From Streptomyces sp. LaPpAH-108 (GTDB lineage Bacteria > Actinomycetota > Actinomycetes > Streptomycetales > Streptomycetaceae), in the NCBI RefSeq assembly GCF_000373625.1, contig NZ_KB891994.1, positions 310,001 to 374,000 on the forward strand: a stretch of 64,000 nt of DNA, in the 5' to 3' direction. This document shows, piece after piece, positions 16,226-24,822 of the stretch (position 1 is its first letter; every line of letters starts with the position of its first letter). The position numbers were made by a program, and so were the translations under genes. The notes beneath the pieces were generated by a model that was not told where the DNA came from, did not search any database, and saw only the letters and a program-made list of their open reading frames with translations.

Positions 16226-17494
16226 ATGATCAGAAGACATCGGCTGGCGACAGGCGTCTGCGCCCTGCTCGCGGCCCTGGGAGCCGGGATCGCGTTTCCC
16301 GGCGGAGCTGTGGCGGACGAGACAGAGCCACAGGCGGCTGCTCCGAAGGTCGAACTCGTCCTGGACGTCAGCGGGTCCATGCGGGCCCGGGACATCGACG
16401 GCGGCACCAGAATGGCCGCGGCGAAGCAGGCGTTCAACGAGGTTCTCGACGCGACGCCCAAGGAGGTGGAACTCGGCATCCGCACCCTGGGCGCCAACTA
16501 CCGGGGCAACGACCGCAAGACCGGCTGCAAGGACACCGAACAGCTCTACCCGGTGGGCCCGTTGGACCGGACGGAGGCCAAGACGGCGGTGGCGACGCTC
16601 TCGCCGACCGGCTGGACCCCGATCGGCCCCGCGCTGCTGAAGGCCGCCGACGACCTCCAGGGCGGCGACGGCACCCGCCGCATCGTCCTGATCAGCGACG
16701 GCGAGGACACCTGCCAGCCGCTCGACCCGTGCGAGGTGGCCCGCGAGATAGCCGCCAAGGGCATCGGGCTCACCATCGACACCCTGGGCCTGGTGCCCGA
16801 CGCCAAGACCCGTGACCAGCTCAGCTGCATCGCGGACGCCACCGGCGGCACCTACACCTCCGTCCGGCACAAGGAGGAACTGTCCGACCGTGTCGGCCAG
16901 TTGGTGGACCGCGCGGCCGACCCGGTGGTGACCCCGGTGGCCACCGACGGCGCCGCCTCCTGCGCCGCCGCCCCGACGCTGAAGTCCGGACTCTTCACCG
17001 ACCGTGAGGAGTTCGGCCGCGAGCGCTGGTACAAGGTCGACGTGCGGCCCGGTCAGGAGCTGCGGGCCTCGGTGAGCGTCGCGGACGACCGCGCCGTCTC
17101 CCCGGACTACGGCGTGCTGCTGCGCGCGGTGACCGCGAAGGGCCGCGAGATCGTGCGCGGCGAGGCGGCCGGCCGGGGCCGCACGGACGTGATCTCCACG
17201 GGTCTGCGCTACGCCAAGCCGGACAGCGACGACGACACCGCGACCGCGGAGCCGGTGTGTCTCCAGGTCACCAACTCCTTCTCGGCGGCGCCGGGGGTGA
17301 AGACCACGCCGGGTCTGCCGCTTGAGCTGACGGTGGACGTGGTGGACGGTCCGTCCGCGGCCCATGACGTGGCCGCCTTCGGTCTCGGACGCGGCTGGTG
17401 GCTGCTGGGCGCGCTGGTGCTCACCGGCTTCGTCGCCGGTCTGCTGTGGGGCTGGCTGTCGCGCTGGCGGGTCGCGGTCTGGAGGACCAACTGA
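16226..17494 (+). CDS. Secreted, membrane-anchored VWA-domain protein
   Basis: A 422-aa protein with a signal peptide (residues about 8-30), a von Willebrand A domain and a C-terminal membrane anchor (WWLLGALVLTGFVAGLLWGW near 391-410). The metal-site motif DVSGS (Asp47, Ser49, Ser51) is intact, with later Asp residues in LISDGEDTC. Such domains bind proteins in a Mg-dependent way outside the cell. A second extracellular domain (about 250-385) follows the VWA domain. The stop overlaps the next start as TGATG, so the next gene is translationally coupled and probably encodes a partner. Confidence 0.85.
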   Translation: MIRRHRLATGVCALLAALGAGIAFPGGAVADETEPQAAAPKVELVLDVSGSMRARDIDGGTRMAAAKQAFNEVLDATPKEVELGIRTLGANYRGNDRKTGCKDTEQLYPVGPLDRTEAKTAVATLSPTGWTPIGPALLKAADDLQGGDGTRRIVLISDGEDTCQPLDPCEVAREIAAKGIGLTIDTLGLVPDAKTRDQLSCIADATGGTYTSVRHKEELSDRVGQLVDRAADPVVTPVATDGAASCAAAPTLKSGLFTDREEFGRERWYKVDVRPGQELRASVSVADDRAVSPDYGVLLRAVTAKGREIVRGEAAGRGRTDVISTGLRYAKPDSDDDTATAEPVCLQVTNSFSAAPGVKTTPGLPLELTVDVVDGPSAAHDVAAFGLGRGWWLLGALVLTGFVAGLLWGWLSRWRVAVWRTN

Positions 17495-18294
17495 TGCGTT
17501 TCACCCATGTGTTGAGTGTCGCCGCGCTGGCGCTCGGGCTCGCCGCCGCTCCGGCCGTGGCCGACTCCTCCCCGTCGCCGAGCGCGTCGTCCGACGCCAA
17601 GGCGCCCACCCAGGCGGGCACCTCGTTCCGTACGGCGGCGGAGATGGACCAGGGGCAGACGGCCACCGCGTCCGGCTCCACCGGTGACTACTTCTACTGG
17701 TCGTTCGCGGCGGACGCGGGCCAGCGCCCCACCGTGCGGGCGACGGTGAAGCTGCCGCAGGCCCACGCGGGCCAGACCTGGCAGATCGACGTCTATGACG
17801 GCCTGCGCCGCCGCCAGGCGTGCCAGTACGGCGCGGCGACGCGCACCGCCGCGCAGGACGCGCCCTCGGTCGAACTGGCCTGTGTGCTGCGCACGGTGCG
17901 GGCCTGGTCCGAGCCGTGGGCGAACGACCCGCTGCCGGGCACGTACTACGTCCGGCTGACGGTGCTGAACCTCTCCTCCGGCGACCTCGGCAAGCCGGTG
18001 AGCACCGAAGTGCGCGTCGGGTCCAAGGACATCGGCGGCGCGGCGGCGGTCGACGGTTCGCTGGCGAAGCCGCTCGTGCCGGGCATCGCGGTCAAGTCCC
18101 AGGCGGAGGACGACGGTTCGAAGTCGGCCGTGCTCTCCGGCATCGAGCCGGACGACGGCTGGTCCTCCAACTGGTGGTCCGACCGCTGGGTGTGGACCGC
18201 GATCGGCGGCGTGCTGGCCGCGCTCGCCGGTATCGGCGGGTACGCGCTGACGCGGGGCTCGGGACGGCCGTACCGGGTGCCGCCGGGCGCCTGA
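17494..18294 (+). CDS. Secreted membrane-anchored partner of the VWA protein
   Basis: A 266-aa protein I cannot assign to a named family. It has a signal peptide (residues 1-23, ending AVA-D), an extracytoplasmic domain rich in beta-strand patterns (FRTAAEMDQGQTATASGST, YFYWSFAADAG), and a single C-terminal membrane helix (WTAIGGVLAALAGIGGYAL). The beta domain resembles the second half of the VWA protein upstream (same sequence of YKVDVRPGQ/YFYWSFAAD-type strands), suggesting a shared fold. The overlapping TGATG start indicates coupled synthesis with the VWA protein. Probably a two-protein surface complex. Confidence 0.7.
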   Translation: MRFTHVLSVAALALGLAAAPAVADSSPSPSASSDAKAPTQAGTSFRTAAEMDQGQTATASGSTGDYFYWSFAADAGQRPTVRATVKLPQAHAGQTWQIDVYDGLRRRQACQYGAATRTAAQDAPSVELACVLRTVRAWSEPWANDPLPGTYYVRLTVLNLSSGDLGKPVSTEVRVGSKDIGGAAAVDGSLAKPLVPGIAVKSQAEDDGSKSAVLSGIEPDDGWSSNWWSDRWVWTAIGGVLAALAGIGGYALTRGSGRPYRVPPGA

Positions 18295-18340
18295 GCGGCG
18301 GCTGAAGTCAGTGGCCGTACACCCTAGTTGAAGCCCGTGG

Positions 18341-18371
18341 CCGAAGGCCCGCCCCCGAGGCGGGCCTTCGG
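18341..18371. terminator. Bidirectional terminator between convergent genes
   Basis: Perfect 13-bp stem (CCGAAGGCCCGCC and complement) with a 5-nt loop, midway between the stop at 18294 and the convergent HxlR stop at 18385. Confidence 0.85.
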
Positions 18372-18384
18372 TCGTTCCCAGGGC

Positions 18385-19023
18385 TCACTCCTCCCGGAGC
18401 GCCTTGCCCAGCGGGCTGTCGCCGGTCACGGTGATCCGCCCGGCCTGTATCCCCTCGGGAACCGTCAACTCGCCCCGGACGACGGCCGTACAGGTCCCCT
18501 CGTCCATCACGAGCCGCGCGTCCGCGCCGCCGGGCGCGGGTCCGTCGCCGTAGACCGGGCCGTCCTCGGCGCCGACGTACAGATGGAAGTTCCCTTCCTC
18601 CAGGCCGACTTCCAGCGTTCCGGGCCCGGTGTCCACCCCGCGCAGCGCGGTCAGCAGGGGCAGCGCGAACCAGTGCGCGCGGACGGCGTCGGTGGGGCGC
18701 CGCTCCTGCAGGCCGTCCCGGCCCCACTCCCCCAGCGCCTGGAGCACGGGCAGCAACCCACGTCCGCGCGGGGTGAGTTCATAGACGAAGGCCGCGCCGG
18801 GCGGCGGGAGGCGGCGCCGGGTGGCGAGGCCGTCGCGCTCCATGTCCTTGAGGCGGGAGGCGAGGACGTCGGTGCTCACCCCGGGGAGGTCGGCGTGCAG
18901 ATCGGTGTAGCGGCGCGGACCGGCCAGCAGTTCCCGGACGATCAGCAGGGTCCAGCGGTCCCCGACGAGGTCGAGGGCGCGGGCCGCGGAGCAGTACTGG
19001 TCGTAGCGTCGGCGAGGTGGCAT
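18385..19023 (-). CDS. HxlR-family regulator with C-terminal SCP2-like domain
   Basis: Regulator of 212 aa. The N-terminal half is an HxlR winged helix (ARALDLVGDRWTLLIVRELLAGPRRYTDL, then LASRLKDMERDGL). The C-terminal half (from about residue 115) looks like an SCP2/sterol-carrier-type ligand domain (LVMDEGTCTAVVRGELTVPEG). The start at MPPRRRYDQ is family-typical; an in-frame extension would run through the operators. It is divergent from the aminotransferase at 19110, and two spaced palindromes lie between the two starts, so it probably controls itself and may control the aminotransferase. Confidence 0.85.
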   Translation of the reverse strand: MPPRRRYDQYCSAARALDLVGDRWTLLIVRELLAGPRRYTDLHADLPGVSTDVLASRLKDMERDGLATRRRLPPPGAAFVYELTPRGRGLLPVLQALGEWGRDGLQERRPTDAVRAHWFALPLLTALRGVDTGPGTLEVGLEEGNFHLYVGAEDGPVYGDGPAPGGADARLVMDEGTCTAVVRGELTVPEGIQAGRITVTGDSPLGKALREE

Positions 19024-19045
19024 GGGACGCAGTCTAGACAGTTCG

Positions 19046-19080
19046 TTGGACTTTCCAAGCTCTCGCTTGGTAAAACCAAG
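19046..19080. promoter_or_regulatory. Twin HxlR-type operators, 21 bp apart
   Basis: Two palindromes share the form TTGGW-N3-WCCAA: TTGGACTTTCCAA at 19046-19058 and CTTGGTAAAACCAAG at 19066-19080. Their centres are exactly 21 bp, two helical turns, apart. They lie 23 bp or more before the HxlR start and end 29 bp before the aminotransferase start. Confidence 0.8.
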
Positions 19081-19109
19081 TGTCACCAGACGGCGAAGGG
19101 GTGCGGCGC

Positions 19110-20318
19110 ATGGAATTCCGGCAGTCGAACAAGCTGAGTGAGGTCTGCTACGAGATCCGTGGCCCGGTGATAGAGCACGCCGACGCGCTGGAGGAAGCGG
19201 GGCACAGCGTGCTGCGCCTGAACACCGGCAACCCGGCCGTCTTCGGGTTCGAGGCGCCGGAGGAGATCCTCCAGGACATGATCCGGATGCTCCCGCAGGC
19301 GCACGGCTACACGGACTCGCGCGGCATCCTCTCCGCCCGCCGCGCGGTCGCCCAGCGCTACCAGGACCTCGGCCTGGAAGTCGACGTGGACGACGTGTTC
19401 CTCGGCAACGGCGTCTCGGAACTGGTCTCCATGGCCGTACAGGCCCTGGTCGAGGACGGCGACGAGATCCTGATCCCGGCCCCGGACTTCCCGCTGTGGA
19501 CGGCGGTGACGACGCTGGCCGGTGGCAAGGCGGTCCACTACCTCTGCGACGAGCAGGCCGACTGGACCCCCGACCTGGCCGACATGGAATCCAAGATCAC
19601 GGACCGCACCAAGGCCGTGGTCATCATCAACCCGAACAACCCGACCGGCGCGGTGTACCCCAAGGAGATCGTCGAGGGCATCCTCGACCTCGCCCGCCGC
19701 CACGGCCTCATGGTCTTCGCCGACGAGATCTACGACCAGATCCTCTACGACGACGCCGTGCACCACTCGGCCGCCGCCCTCGCCCCCGACCTGGTCGTCC
19801 TCACCTTCTGCGGCCTCTCCAAGACCTACCGGGTGGCGGGCTTCCGCTCCGGCTGGCTGGTGGTCACCGGACCCAGGCAGCACGCCAGGAACTACCTGGA
19901 GGGCCTGACCATGCTGGCCTCCATGCGGCTGTGCGCCAACGCGCCCGCGCAGTACGCCATCCAGGCCGCGCTCGGTGGCCGCCAGTCCATCCGTGACCTC
20001 ACCACCCCGGGCGGACGCCTCCACGAACAGCGCAACGTCGCCTGGGAGAAGCTGAACGAGATCCCCGGCGTCTCCTGCGTCAAACCCAAGGGCGCCCTGT
20101 ACGCCTTCCCCCGCCTGGACCCCAAGGTCCACAAGATCCACGACGACGAACGCTTCGTCCTCGACCTCCTCCTCCGCGAGAAGATCCAGGTCGTCCAGGG
20201 CACCGGCTTCAACTGGCCCGCTCCCGACCACTTCCGCATCCTCACCCTCCCCCACGCGGACGACCTGGAGGCGGCGATCGGCCGGATCGGGCGCTTCCTG
20301 AGCGGATACCGGCAGTAG
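19110..20318 (+). CDS. Alanine-type aminotransferase (AlaA-like), PLP-dependent
   Basis: A class I/II aminotransferase of 402 aa, close to the AlaA glutamate-pyruvate aminotransferase group (EVCYEIRGPV, LRLNTGNPAVFGFEAPEEI, GYTDSRGI at the N-terminus). The PLP lysine is Lys238 in SKTYRVAGFRSGW, and NPNNPTG at 174-180 is the phosphate/substrate motif. Makes or breaks alanine by transfer with 2-oxoglutarate/glutamate. A GAAGGGG site sits 8 nt before the ATG; longer in-frame readings would begin within the operator. Divergent from HxlR. Confidence 0.92.
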   Translation: MEFRQSNKLSEVCYEIRGPVIEHADALEEAGHSVLRLNTGNPAVFGFEAPEEILQDMIRMLPQAHGYTDSRGILSARRAVAQRYQDLGLEVDVDDVFLGNGVSELVSMAVQALVEDGDEILIPAPDFPLWTAVTTLAGGKAVHYLCDEQADWTPDLADMESKITDRTKAVVIINPNNPTGAVYPKEIVEGILDLARRHGLMVFADEIYDQILYDDAVHHSAAALAPDLVVLTFCGLSKTYRVAGFRSGWLVVTGPRQHARNYLEGLTMLASMRLCANAPAQYAIQAALGGRQSIRDLTTPGGRLHEQRNVAWEKLNEIPGVSCVKPKGALYAFPRLDPKVHKIHDDERFVLDLLLREKIQVVQGTGFNWPAPDHFRILTLPHADDLEAAIGRIGRFLSGYRQ

Positions 20319-20345
20319 CCGGAGGGCGTTGTCAGACCCCCGCCG

Positions 20346-20351
20346 TACGCT
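20346..20351 (+). promoter_or_regulatory. -10 element for a leaderless transcript
   Basis: TACGCT followed by exactly 6 nt and the ATG at 20358, without a ribosome site. Same spacing as at 6009, 16214 and 40794. Confidence 0.5.
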
Positions 20352-20357
20352 TCGGAA

Positions 20358-21041
20358 ATGGGTCCGCCGGTGGGCGGGTCCAGTTCGGGTGCGGAGCGGA
20401 GGGAGTCGGTCGTGGGAGGACCGCCGAGTGCCGCGCAGCGGCGGGTCATGGAGGAGGCCGATCCGGAGACGGGGCGGTTGCGGGGGACGGAGGCGCAGCT
20501 CGCGGGGCTGGTGAAGCGGGGGCTGGCCTTTCGGCATCCGAGACCGCCGCACGATCACTTTCTGACTCCGGCGGGGCAGCGGATACGGGAGGAGGGGGCG
20601 GACGCACCGGCGGCCGTGTCCCAGTCCGCCTCCGGCGGGGTCTTCGCGGCGCGGGCCGGGGGCGAGGAGGAGCGGGGGGCCTCCTCTGGTCCTGCCCGGC
20701 TGCGCGAGGTGCGCGGGGCCTGGCAGGGGCTCCTCGAGATGCGGCGGATGACCAACCGGGACGGCGCGACGGACCGCCCCTGCGCGTGGGAGCGCAGCCA
20801 CCTCGTGCGGGCCGCCGCACTCGCCCTTGAGGCGGCCGGGCACCAGCCGGAGAGCGGGGAGACACCCGGTTACCGGGTGCGCGCCACCCCGCAGCCGGAG
20901 GCGGTCGCCGTGTACGCGCCGGACGAGGAGAGCCTGCGGGCCTGTGCGGCCACCCTGGAGGGGGCGGGCTGGCAGCCCGGGGTGTGCACCGAGCCCCGTA
21001 CCCGGGTCCGGTATCTGCTGGCGTCCCCGCGCCGGGTGTGA
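20358..21041 (+). CDS. Hypothetical protein, 227 aa, Streptomyces type
   Basis: Function unknown. The N-terminal part (about residues 25-85) reads like a winged-helix or DNA-binding-like segment, with AQRRVMEEADPETGRLRGTEAQLAGLVKRGLA and a following FLTPAGQRIREEG turn. A low-complexity linker of about 30 residues follows, then a C-terminal domain (about 125-227) with AAALALEAAGHQPE and two repeated strand-helix units (GYRVRATPQPEAVAVYAPDEESL). The ATG lacks a ribosome site but is 6 nt from a -10 hexamer. No informative neighbour. Confidence 0.6.
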   Translation: MGPPVGGSSSGAERRESVVGGPPSAAQRRVMEEADPETGRLRGTEAQLAGLVKRGLAFRHPRPPHDHFLTPAGQRIREEGADAPAAVSQSASGGVFAARAGGEEERGASSGPARLREVRGAWQGLLEMRRMTNRDGATDRPCAWERSHLVRAAALALEAAGHQPESGETPGYRVRATPQPEAVAVYAPDEESLRACAATLEGAGWQPGVCTEPRTRVRYLLASPRRV

Positions 21042-21094
21042 GCCGCGTGCCAAGATCGGGTGACCGGAGAAGTCCGACGCGAGAAGGGGACGCA

Positions 21095-21517
21095 GTGCCC
21101 GAACCGTTTTCCGTCCGTGTGACCGTCCGCGGCTACGAGACCGACACCCAGGGCCACCTCAACCAGGCGGTCTACCTCAACTACGCCGAGCACGCCCGCT
21201 GGTCCCTCCTCCAGGCCGCCGGAATCAGCCAGGCGCGCCTGGTCGGCCGGGGCGTGGGTCCGGTCGCCCTGGAGACCACGATCCGCTTCCGGCGCGAACT
21301 GCTCGCCGGTGACGAGACCGACGTGACCTGCGCGTTCGAGTGGACCGAGGGCAAGACCTTCCGCATCCGCCAGGAGATACGCAAACTCGACGGCACCCTC
21401 GCCGCCGAGGTCACCGCCGTGGGCGGCCTGATGGACCTGGCGAAGCGCAAGCTGGTCGCCGACCCGCGCGAGGTGTTCAAGGAACTGGCCGCGGACCCCG
21501 TCCTGTTCGGGCTCTGA
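21095..21517 (+). CDS. Acyl-CoA thioesterase, hotdog (4HBT) fold
   Basis: A 140-aa single hotdog domain. The N-terminal VRGYETDTQGHLNQAVYLNYAEHARW contains the catalytic Asp of the 4HBT family (about Asp17) and the central helix. Later ETTIRFRRELLAGDETDV is the expected strand and turn. Hydrolyses some acyl-CoA; substrate unknown. GTG start with a strong GAGAAGGGG site. It stops 35 bp from the convergent 8-oxoguanine deaminase. Confidence 0.88.
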   Translation: MPEPFSVRVTVRGYETDTQGHLNQAVYLNYAEHARWSLLQAAGISQARLVGRGVGPVALETTIRFRRELLAGDETDVTCAFEWTEGKTFRIRQEIRKLDGTLAAEVTAVGGLMDLAKRKLVADPREVFKELAADPVLFGL

Positions 21518-21552
21518 CCGGACGAACCGGCCCGCGCCCCCGCGCCCCCGCG

Positions 21553-22932
21553 TCACGCCTGTCCGGCGATCCGCGCCAGTCGCCGCGCCTCGGCCCGGGT
21601 CGCGCGGGCGACGGCCTCCTCGTCGACGTGCAGCAGGCGTCCGTCCGCCACGATCTGCCGTCCGCCGACGAACGACGCCGTGACCGGGGCCGCCGCGCCG
21701 AGGACCAGGGCGGCGACCGGGTCGGCGATGGAGGCGTGGGCCAGGGTGTCCAGGCGCCACAGGACCAGGTCGGCCAGCTTGCCCGGCTCCAGGGAACCGA
21801 TCTCCCCCGCACGGCCGAGGACTTGGGCGCCGCCGTAGGTGCCGAGCCGCAGGGCCTGGCGGGCGGTGAGGGCGGACTCGCGGTGGGGGCCGAGGCGGTT
21901 GACGAGGAGGGCGTTGCGCAGTTCGGTGTGGAGTTCGCCGGACTCGTTGGACGCCGTGCCGTCGACGCCGAGGCCGACCGGGACACCCGCGCGGAGCAGG
22001 TCGGGGACGCGCGCGATACCGGCCGCGAGACGGGCGTTGGAGGACGGGCAGTGGGCGACGCCGGTGCCGGTGCGGGCGAAGGCGGCGATGTCGGAGTCGT
22101 TCATGTGGACGCAGTGCGCCATCCACACGTCCTCGCCGAGCCAGCCGGTGGACTCGAAGTAGTCGGTCGGGCCCATGCCGAACAGCTCGTGGCAGAACTT
22201 CTCCTCCTCCACCGTCTCCGAGCCGTGCGTGTGCAGCCGCACCCCGAGCGAGCGCGCCAACTCGGCGCCCCGGCGCATCAGTTCGGTCGAGACCGAGAAG
22301 GGCGAGCAGGGGGCGACCGCGACCTGGGTCATGGCACCGAAGGAGGAGTCGTGGTGCTCGCGCACCGTCGCCTCCGTGGCCGCCAGCGCGTCGTCCAGGG
22401 ACTCCACCGCGAAGTCCGGGGGCAGTCCGCCGTCCGACTCGCCCCGGTCCATCGAGCCCCGGGCCAGGGTGAAGCGCACGCCGGTCTCGCGGGCGGCCCG
22501 GATGATCGCCCCGGACAGGTCGCCGGTGCCGCGCGGATACACGTAGTGGTGGTCCATCGCGGTGGTCACTCCCCCGCGCGCCATCATCGCGAGGGAGCCC
22601 TGCGCGGCCACGCGGACCATGTCCTCGTCAAGGCGCGCCCAGGTCGGGTACAGCGCGACCAGCCAGTCGAAGAGGTTGTGGTCGGTGGCCAGGCCCCGGG
22701 TGAGCCACTGGTAGAAGTGGTGGTGGGTGTTGACCAGGCCGGGGGTCGCCAGATGCCCGGTGGCGTCGATGCGGCGGCCGACGTCCGTCAGCCCCTCGGG
22801 CGCCGGGCCCGCGCCGACCGACTCGATCCGGTCGCCCGCGAGGACCACATGCCCCGAGGCGTACTCGGTGTCGTCCGCGTCGACGGTCGCGATCGCGCAG
22901 TTCTCGATGACGATGCGCTCGGCTGCTGCCAC
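21553..22932 (-). CDS. 8-oxoguanine deaminase (amidohydrolase)
   Basis: A zinc amidohydrolase of 459 aa in the 8-oxoguanine deaminase/TrzN-like group; this enzyme deaminates 8-oxoguanine to urate. Metal ligands are His70 and His72 in NTHHHFYQW, a further His in VRLHTHGSETVEEEKF, His in WMAHCVHMN, and Asp in GLGVDGTASNE. GTG start. It follows the uricase gene by 28 bp in the leftward operon, which supports urate as the product and makes guanine-derived damage products a second entry to the pathway. Confidence 0.9.
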   Translation of the reverse strand: MAAAERIVIENCAIATVDADDTEYASGHVVLAGDRIESVGAGPAPEGLTDVGRRIDATGHLATPGLVNTHHHFYQWLTRGLATDHNLFDWLVALYPTWARLDEDMVRVAAQGSLAMMARGGVTTAMDHHYVYPRGTGDLSGAIIRAARETGVRFTLARGSMDRGESDGGLPPDFAVESLDDALAATEATVREHHDSSFGAMTQVAVAPCSPFSVSTELMRRGAELARSLGVRLHTHGSETVEEEKFCHELFGMGPTDYFESTGWLGEDVWMAHCVHMNDSDIAAFARTGTGVAHCPSSNARLAAGIARVPDLLRAGVPVGLGVDGTASNESGELHTELRNALLVNRLGPHRESALTARQALRLGTYGGAQVLGRAGEIGSLEPGKLADLVLWRLDTLAHASIADPVAALVLGAAAPVTASFVGGRQIVADGRLLHVDEEAVARATRAEARRLARIAGQA

Positions 22933-22960
22933 GGGTGCGTCCTTTGTGCTCGGGGATGGC

Positions 22961-23884
22961 TCAGAGATTGGTCAGGTCCACCGGGATCGCCGCCTCGCGC
23001 CCCTCCCGCAGGACGGTCGCCTCGATGAGCCCGTAGGGCCGGTCGGCGGCGAGGTACACCTCGTTGTCGTTGGTCAGCCCGAAGGGCGCGAGGTCGACCA
23101 GGAAGTGGTGCTTGTTCGGCAGCGAGAGCCGGATCTCGTCGATCTCGTCGCGCGTCTCCAGCACCTGCGAGCCCATCGCGTACAGGGTCTGCTGGAGCGA
23201 GTACGAGTACGTCCCGGCGAAGGCCGTCAGCAGCTGGCGCCGGGCCTCCTCGTACGAGACGTCCCAGTCGGGGGTCTTGCCCTCGCCGGTCCAGCCGTAC
23301 CGCCAGCGGGCGGTGACCTCGGTGGCCAGCACGCGGTCGTACGCCTCGGGCAGCGTCGTGTACTCGTCCTTGGCGTACCCCCAGAACTCGGAGTCGGTCG
23401 AGTTCAGCACCACCAGGTCCGCGAGGCCCGAGACCACCTCCCACGCCGAGCCGTCGTACGTGATCTGGGCGAGCCGGGTCTCCTGGCCCTTGCGGACGAA
23501 GGAGTGGCCGCCGTCGGGGGCGCCGGGCAGCGCGATCCGCTCCCAGGCGTACTCCTCGATGCGGATACGCGCCCGCCCGATCGCTTCCCGCGAGGTGACG
23601 AAGTGCCGGGCGAGGTGGATGCCGAACGCCTCGGCGGACTCGATGCCGTGCTGCTTGGCGAAGGCGTACACCGTGTTCTTGGTGGTGTCGGTCGGCAGCA
23701 CGTTGGTGTTGGAGCCGGAGTAGTGGACCTCGTCCATCTCGCCGCTGAGCGTGACGGAGACGTTGAGGTCCTTGATGTGGTGGGTGGTGCCGTCGCGGGT
23801 GATCCGGACGACCCGGTTCTCGGCCTTGCCGTACTGGTTCTGGCCCAGGAACGCGGGGCCTGCGGGGCGGGACACATCGGCCAT
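22961..23884 (-). CDS. Uricase (urate oxidase)
   Basis: Cofactor-free enzyme oxidising urate with O2 to 5-hydroxyisourate and H2O2. The 307-aa length and motifs are standard: the catalytic Lys20 in NQYGKAENRV, the Thr in VLPTDTTKNTVYAFAK, VVLNSTDSEFWGY, and the active-site His in LPNKHHFLVDL. A GAGGGAG site precedes the ATG. It lies 4 bp after uraH, whose product removes its unstable oxidation product. No catalase is next to it, so peroxide must be removed by an enzyme coded elsewhere. Confidence 0.97.
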   Translation of the reverse strand: MADVSRPAGPAFLGQNQYGKAENRVVRITRDGTTHHIKDLNVSVTLSGEMDEVHYSGSNTNVLPTDTTKNTVYAFAKQHGIESAEAFGIHLARHFVTSREAIGRARIRIEEYAWERIALPGAPDGGHSFVRKGQETRLAQITYDGSAWEVVSGLADLVVLNSTDSEFWGYAKDEYTTLPEAYDRVLATEVTARWRYGWTGEGKTPDWDVSYEEARRQLLTAFAGTYSYSLQQTLYAMGSQVLETRDEIDEIRLSLPNKHHFLVDLAPFGLTNDNEVYLAADRPYGLIEATVLREGREAAIPVDLTNL

Positions 23885-23888
23885 GGTG

Positions 23889-24233
23889 CTAACTCCCTCG
23901 GTATACGGAGTAGCCGAACGGGCTGAGCAGCAGCGGTACGTGGTAGTGCTCGCCGGGGCGTACGGCGAAGGTGACGCTCACCTCGGGGAAGAACGCGGAC
24001 GTCCCGGACGCGGCGAGGTACGGCTCCACGGCGAAGTCCAGCCGTACCGCGGTCGTGCCCTCGGGCGGGTCGGGCAGATCGCGGCAGCGGCCGTCGGTGT
24101 CGGTGGCCCCGGTGCCCGCCTCCCGCCAGTCGGCGTCGGGCGCGGCGCGGGCGAGGAGCCGTACGGCGATACCCGCGGCGGGGCGGCCCGCGGCGGTGTC
24201 GAGGACGTGGGTGGAGACGGAGGTGGTGGGCAT
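23889..24233 (-). CDS. uraH: Hydroxyisourate hydrolase (transthyretin-related)
   Basis: Hydrolyses 5-hydroxyisourate to OHCU. The 114-aa protein has the diagnostic termini: STHVLDTAAGRPA at the start (active His9) and the C-terminal tetrapeptide YRGS. The central HYHVPLLLSPFGYS is also typical. Lies 3 bp after uraD and 4 bp before uricase in one operon, giving the three enzymes of urate to (S)-allantoin. Confidence 0.97.
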   Translation of the reverse strand: MPTTSVSTHVLDTAAGRPAAGIAVRLLARAAPDADWREAGTGATDTDGRCRDLPDPPEGTTAVRLDFAVEPYLAASGTSAFFPEVSVTFAVRPGEHYHVPLLLSPFGYSVYRGS

Positions 24234-24236
24234 GGG

Positions 24237-24749
24237 TCACGCGTCCTTGGCGACGAGGCGGGTCAGCCGGATGCGGTTGATCCTGCCCAGTTCGGCGCGA
24301 GCGATCTCCCTCTCGCGCTCCGGCGTGTTGCCGATCCGCTCCTTCAGGGCGTCGCGCATCCGCTCGGCGGTCAGTCCGGTGGCGCAGATGAGGAAGACAT
24401 GGCCGAACCGCTCCTGGTAGGCGAGGTTCAGGTCCAGCATCTCCGCGCGCAGGTCGTCGGAGGCGCCCGCCATGCCGCGCTGTTCCCGGGCGGAGGCGGG
24501 GTCGCCGGGCTTGGGCCGGCCGATCGGGGGGTGGCCCGCGATGGCCTCCGTGAGGCCGGGCTCGTCCAGCTCCGCGAGGGCGGTGTCGGCGGCGGCGTAC
24601 AGCTCGTCCGGGGTGGCGTACGGCCGGGCGGCGAGCAGACGGCGGCCCCACTCGGCGGCGGCGCAGACCTCGTGGAGGGCGGCGCGGGCCGCGTGGTCCT
24701 CCAGGGCGTTGAACCGGGCCAGTCCCGGGGGTGTCGCTGGCGAAGTCAC
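24237..24749 (-). CDS. uraD: OHCU decarboxylase
   Basis: Converts OHCU to (S)-allantoin and CO2. The 170-aa protein contains the family's GHPPIGRPK active-site segment, the later DLNLAYQERFGHVFLICATG and R-L-x-GNTPERE segment. The start is the GTG for VTSPATPPG, with GGAGG upstream; a longer in-frame reading from 24830 would run through the operator palindrome and is rejected. First gene of the urate operon uraD-uraH-uricase-8-oxoguanine deaminase; the operator at 24823-24839 lies about 75 bp upstream. Confidence 0.95.
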   Translation of the reverse strand: MTSPATPPGLARFNALEDHAARAALHEVCAAAEWGRRLLAARPYATPDELYAAADTALAELDEPGLTEAIAGHPPIGRPKPGDPASAREQRGMAGASDDLRAEMLDLNLAYQERFGHVFLICATGLTAERMRDALKERIGNTPEREREIARAELGRINRIRLTRLVAKDA

Positions 24750-24822
24750 GGGCGCCTCCGTGGCCGCGTGGGCCGTCGTGCCGGACGAGGTGCGGTCAGC
24801 TAACGCCTGACGGCGACGGCAC

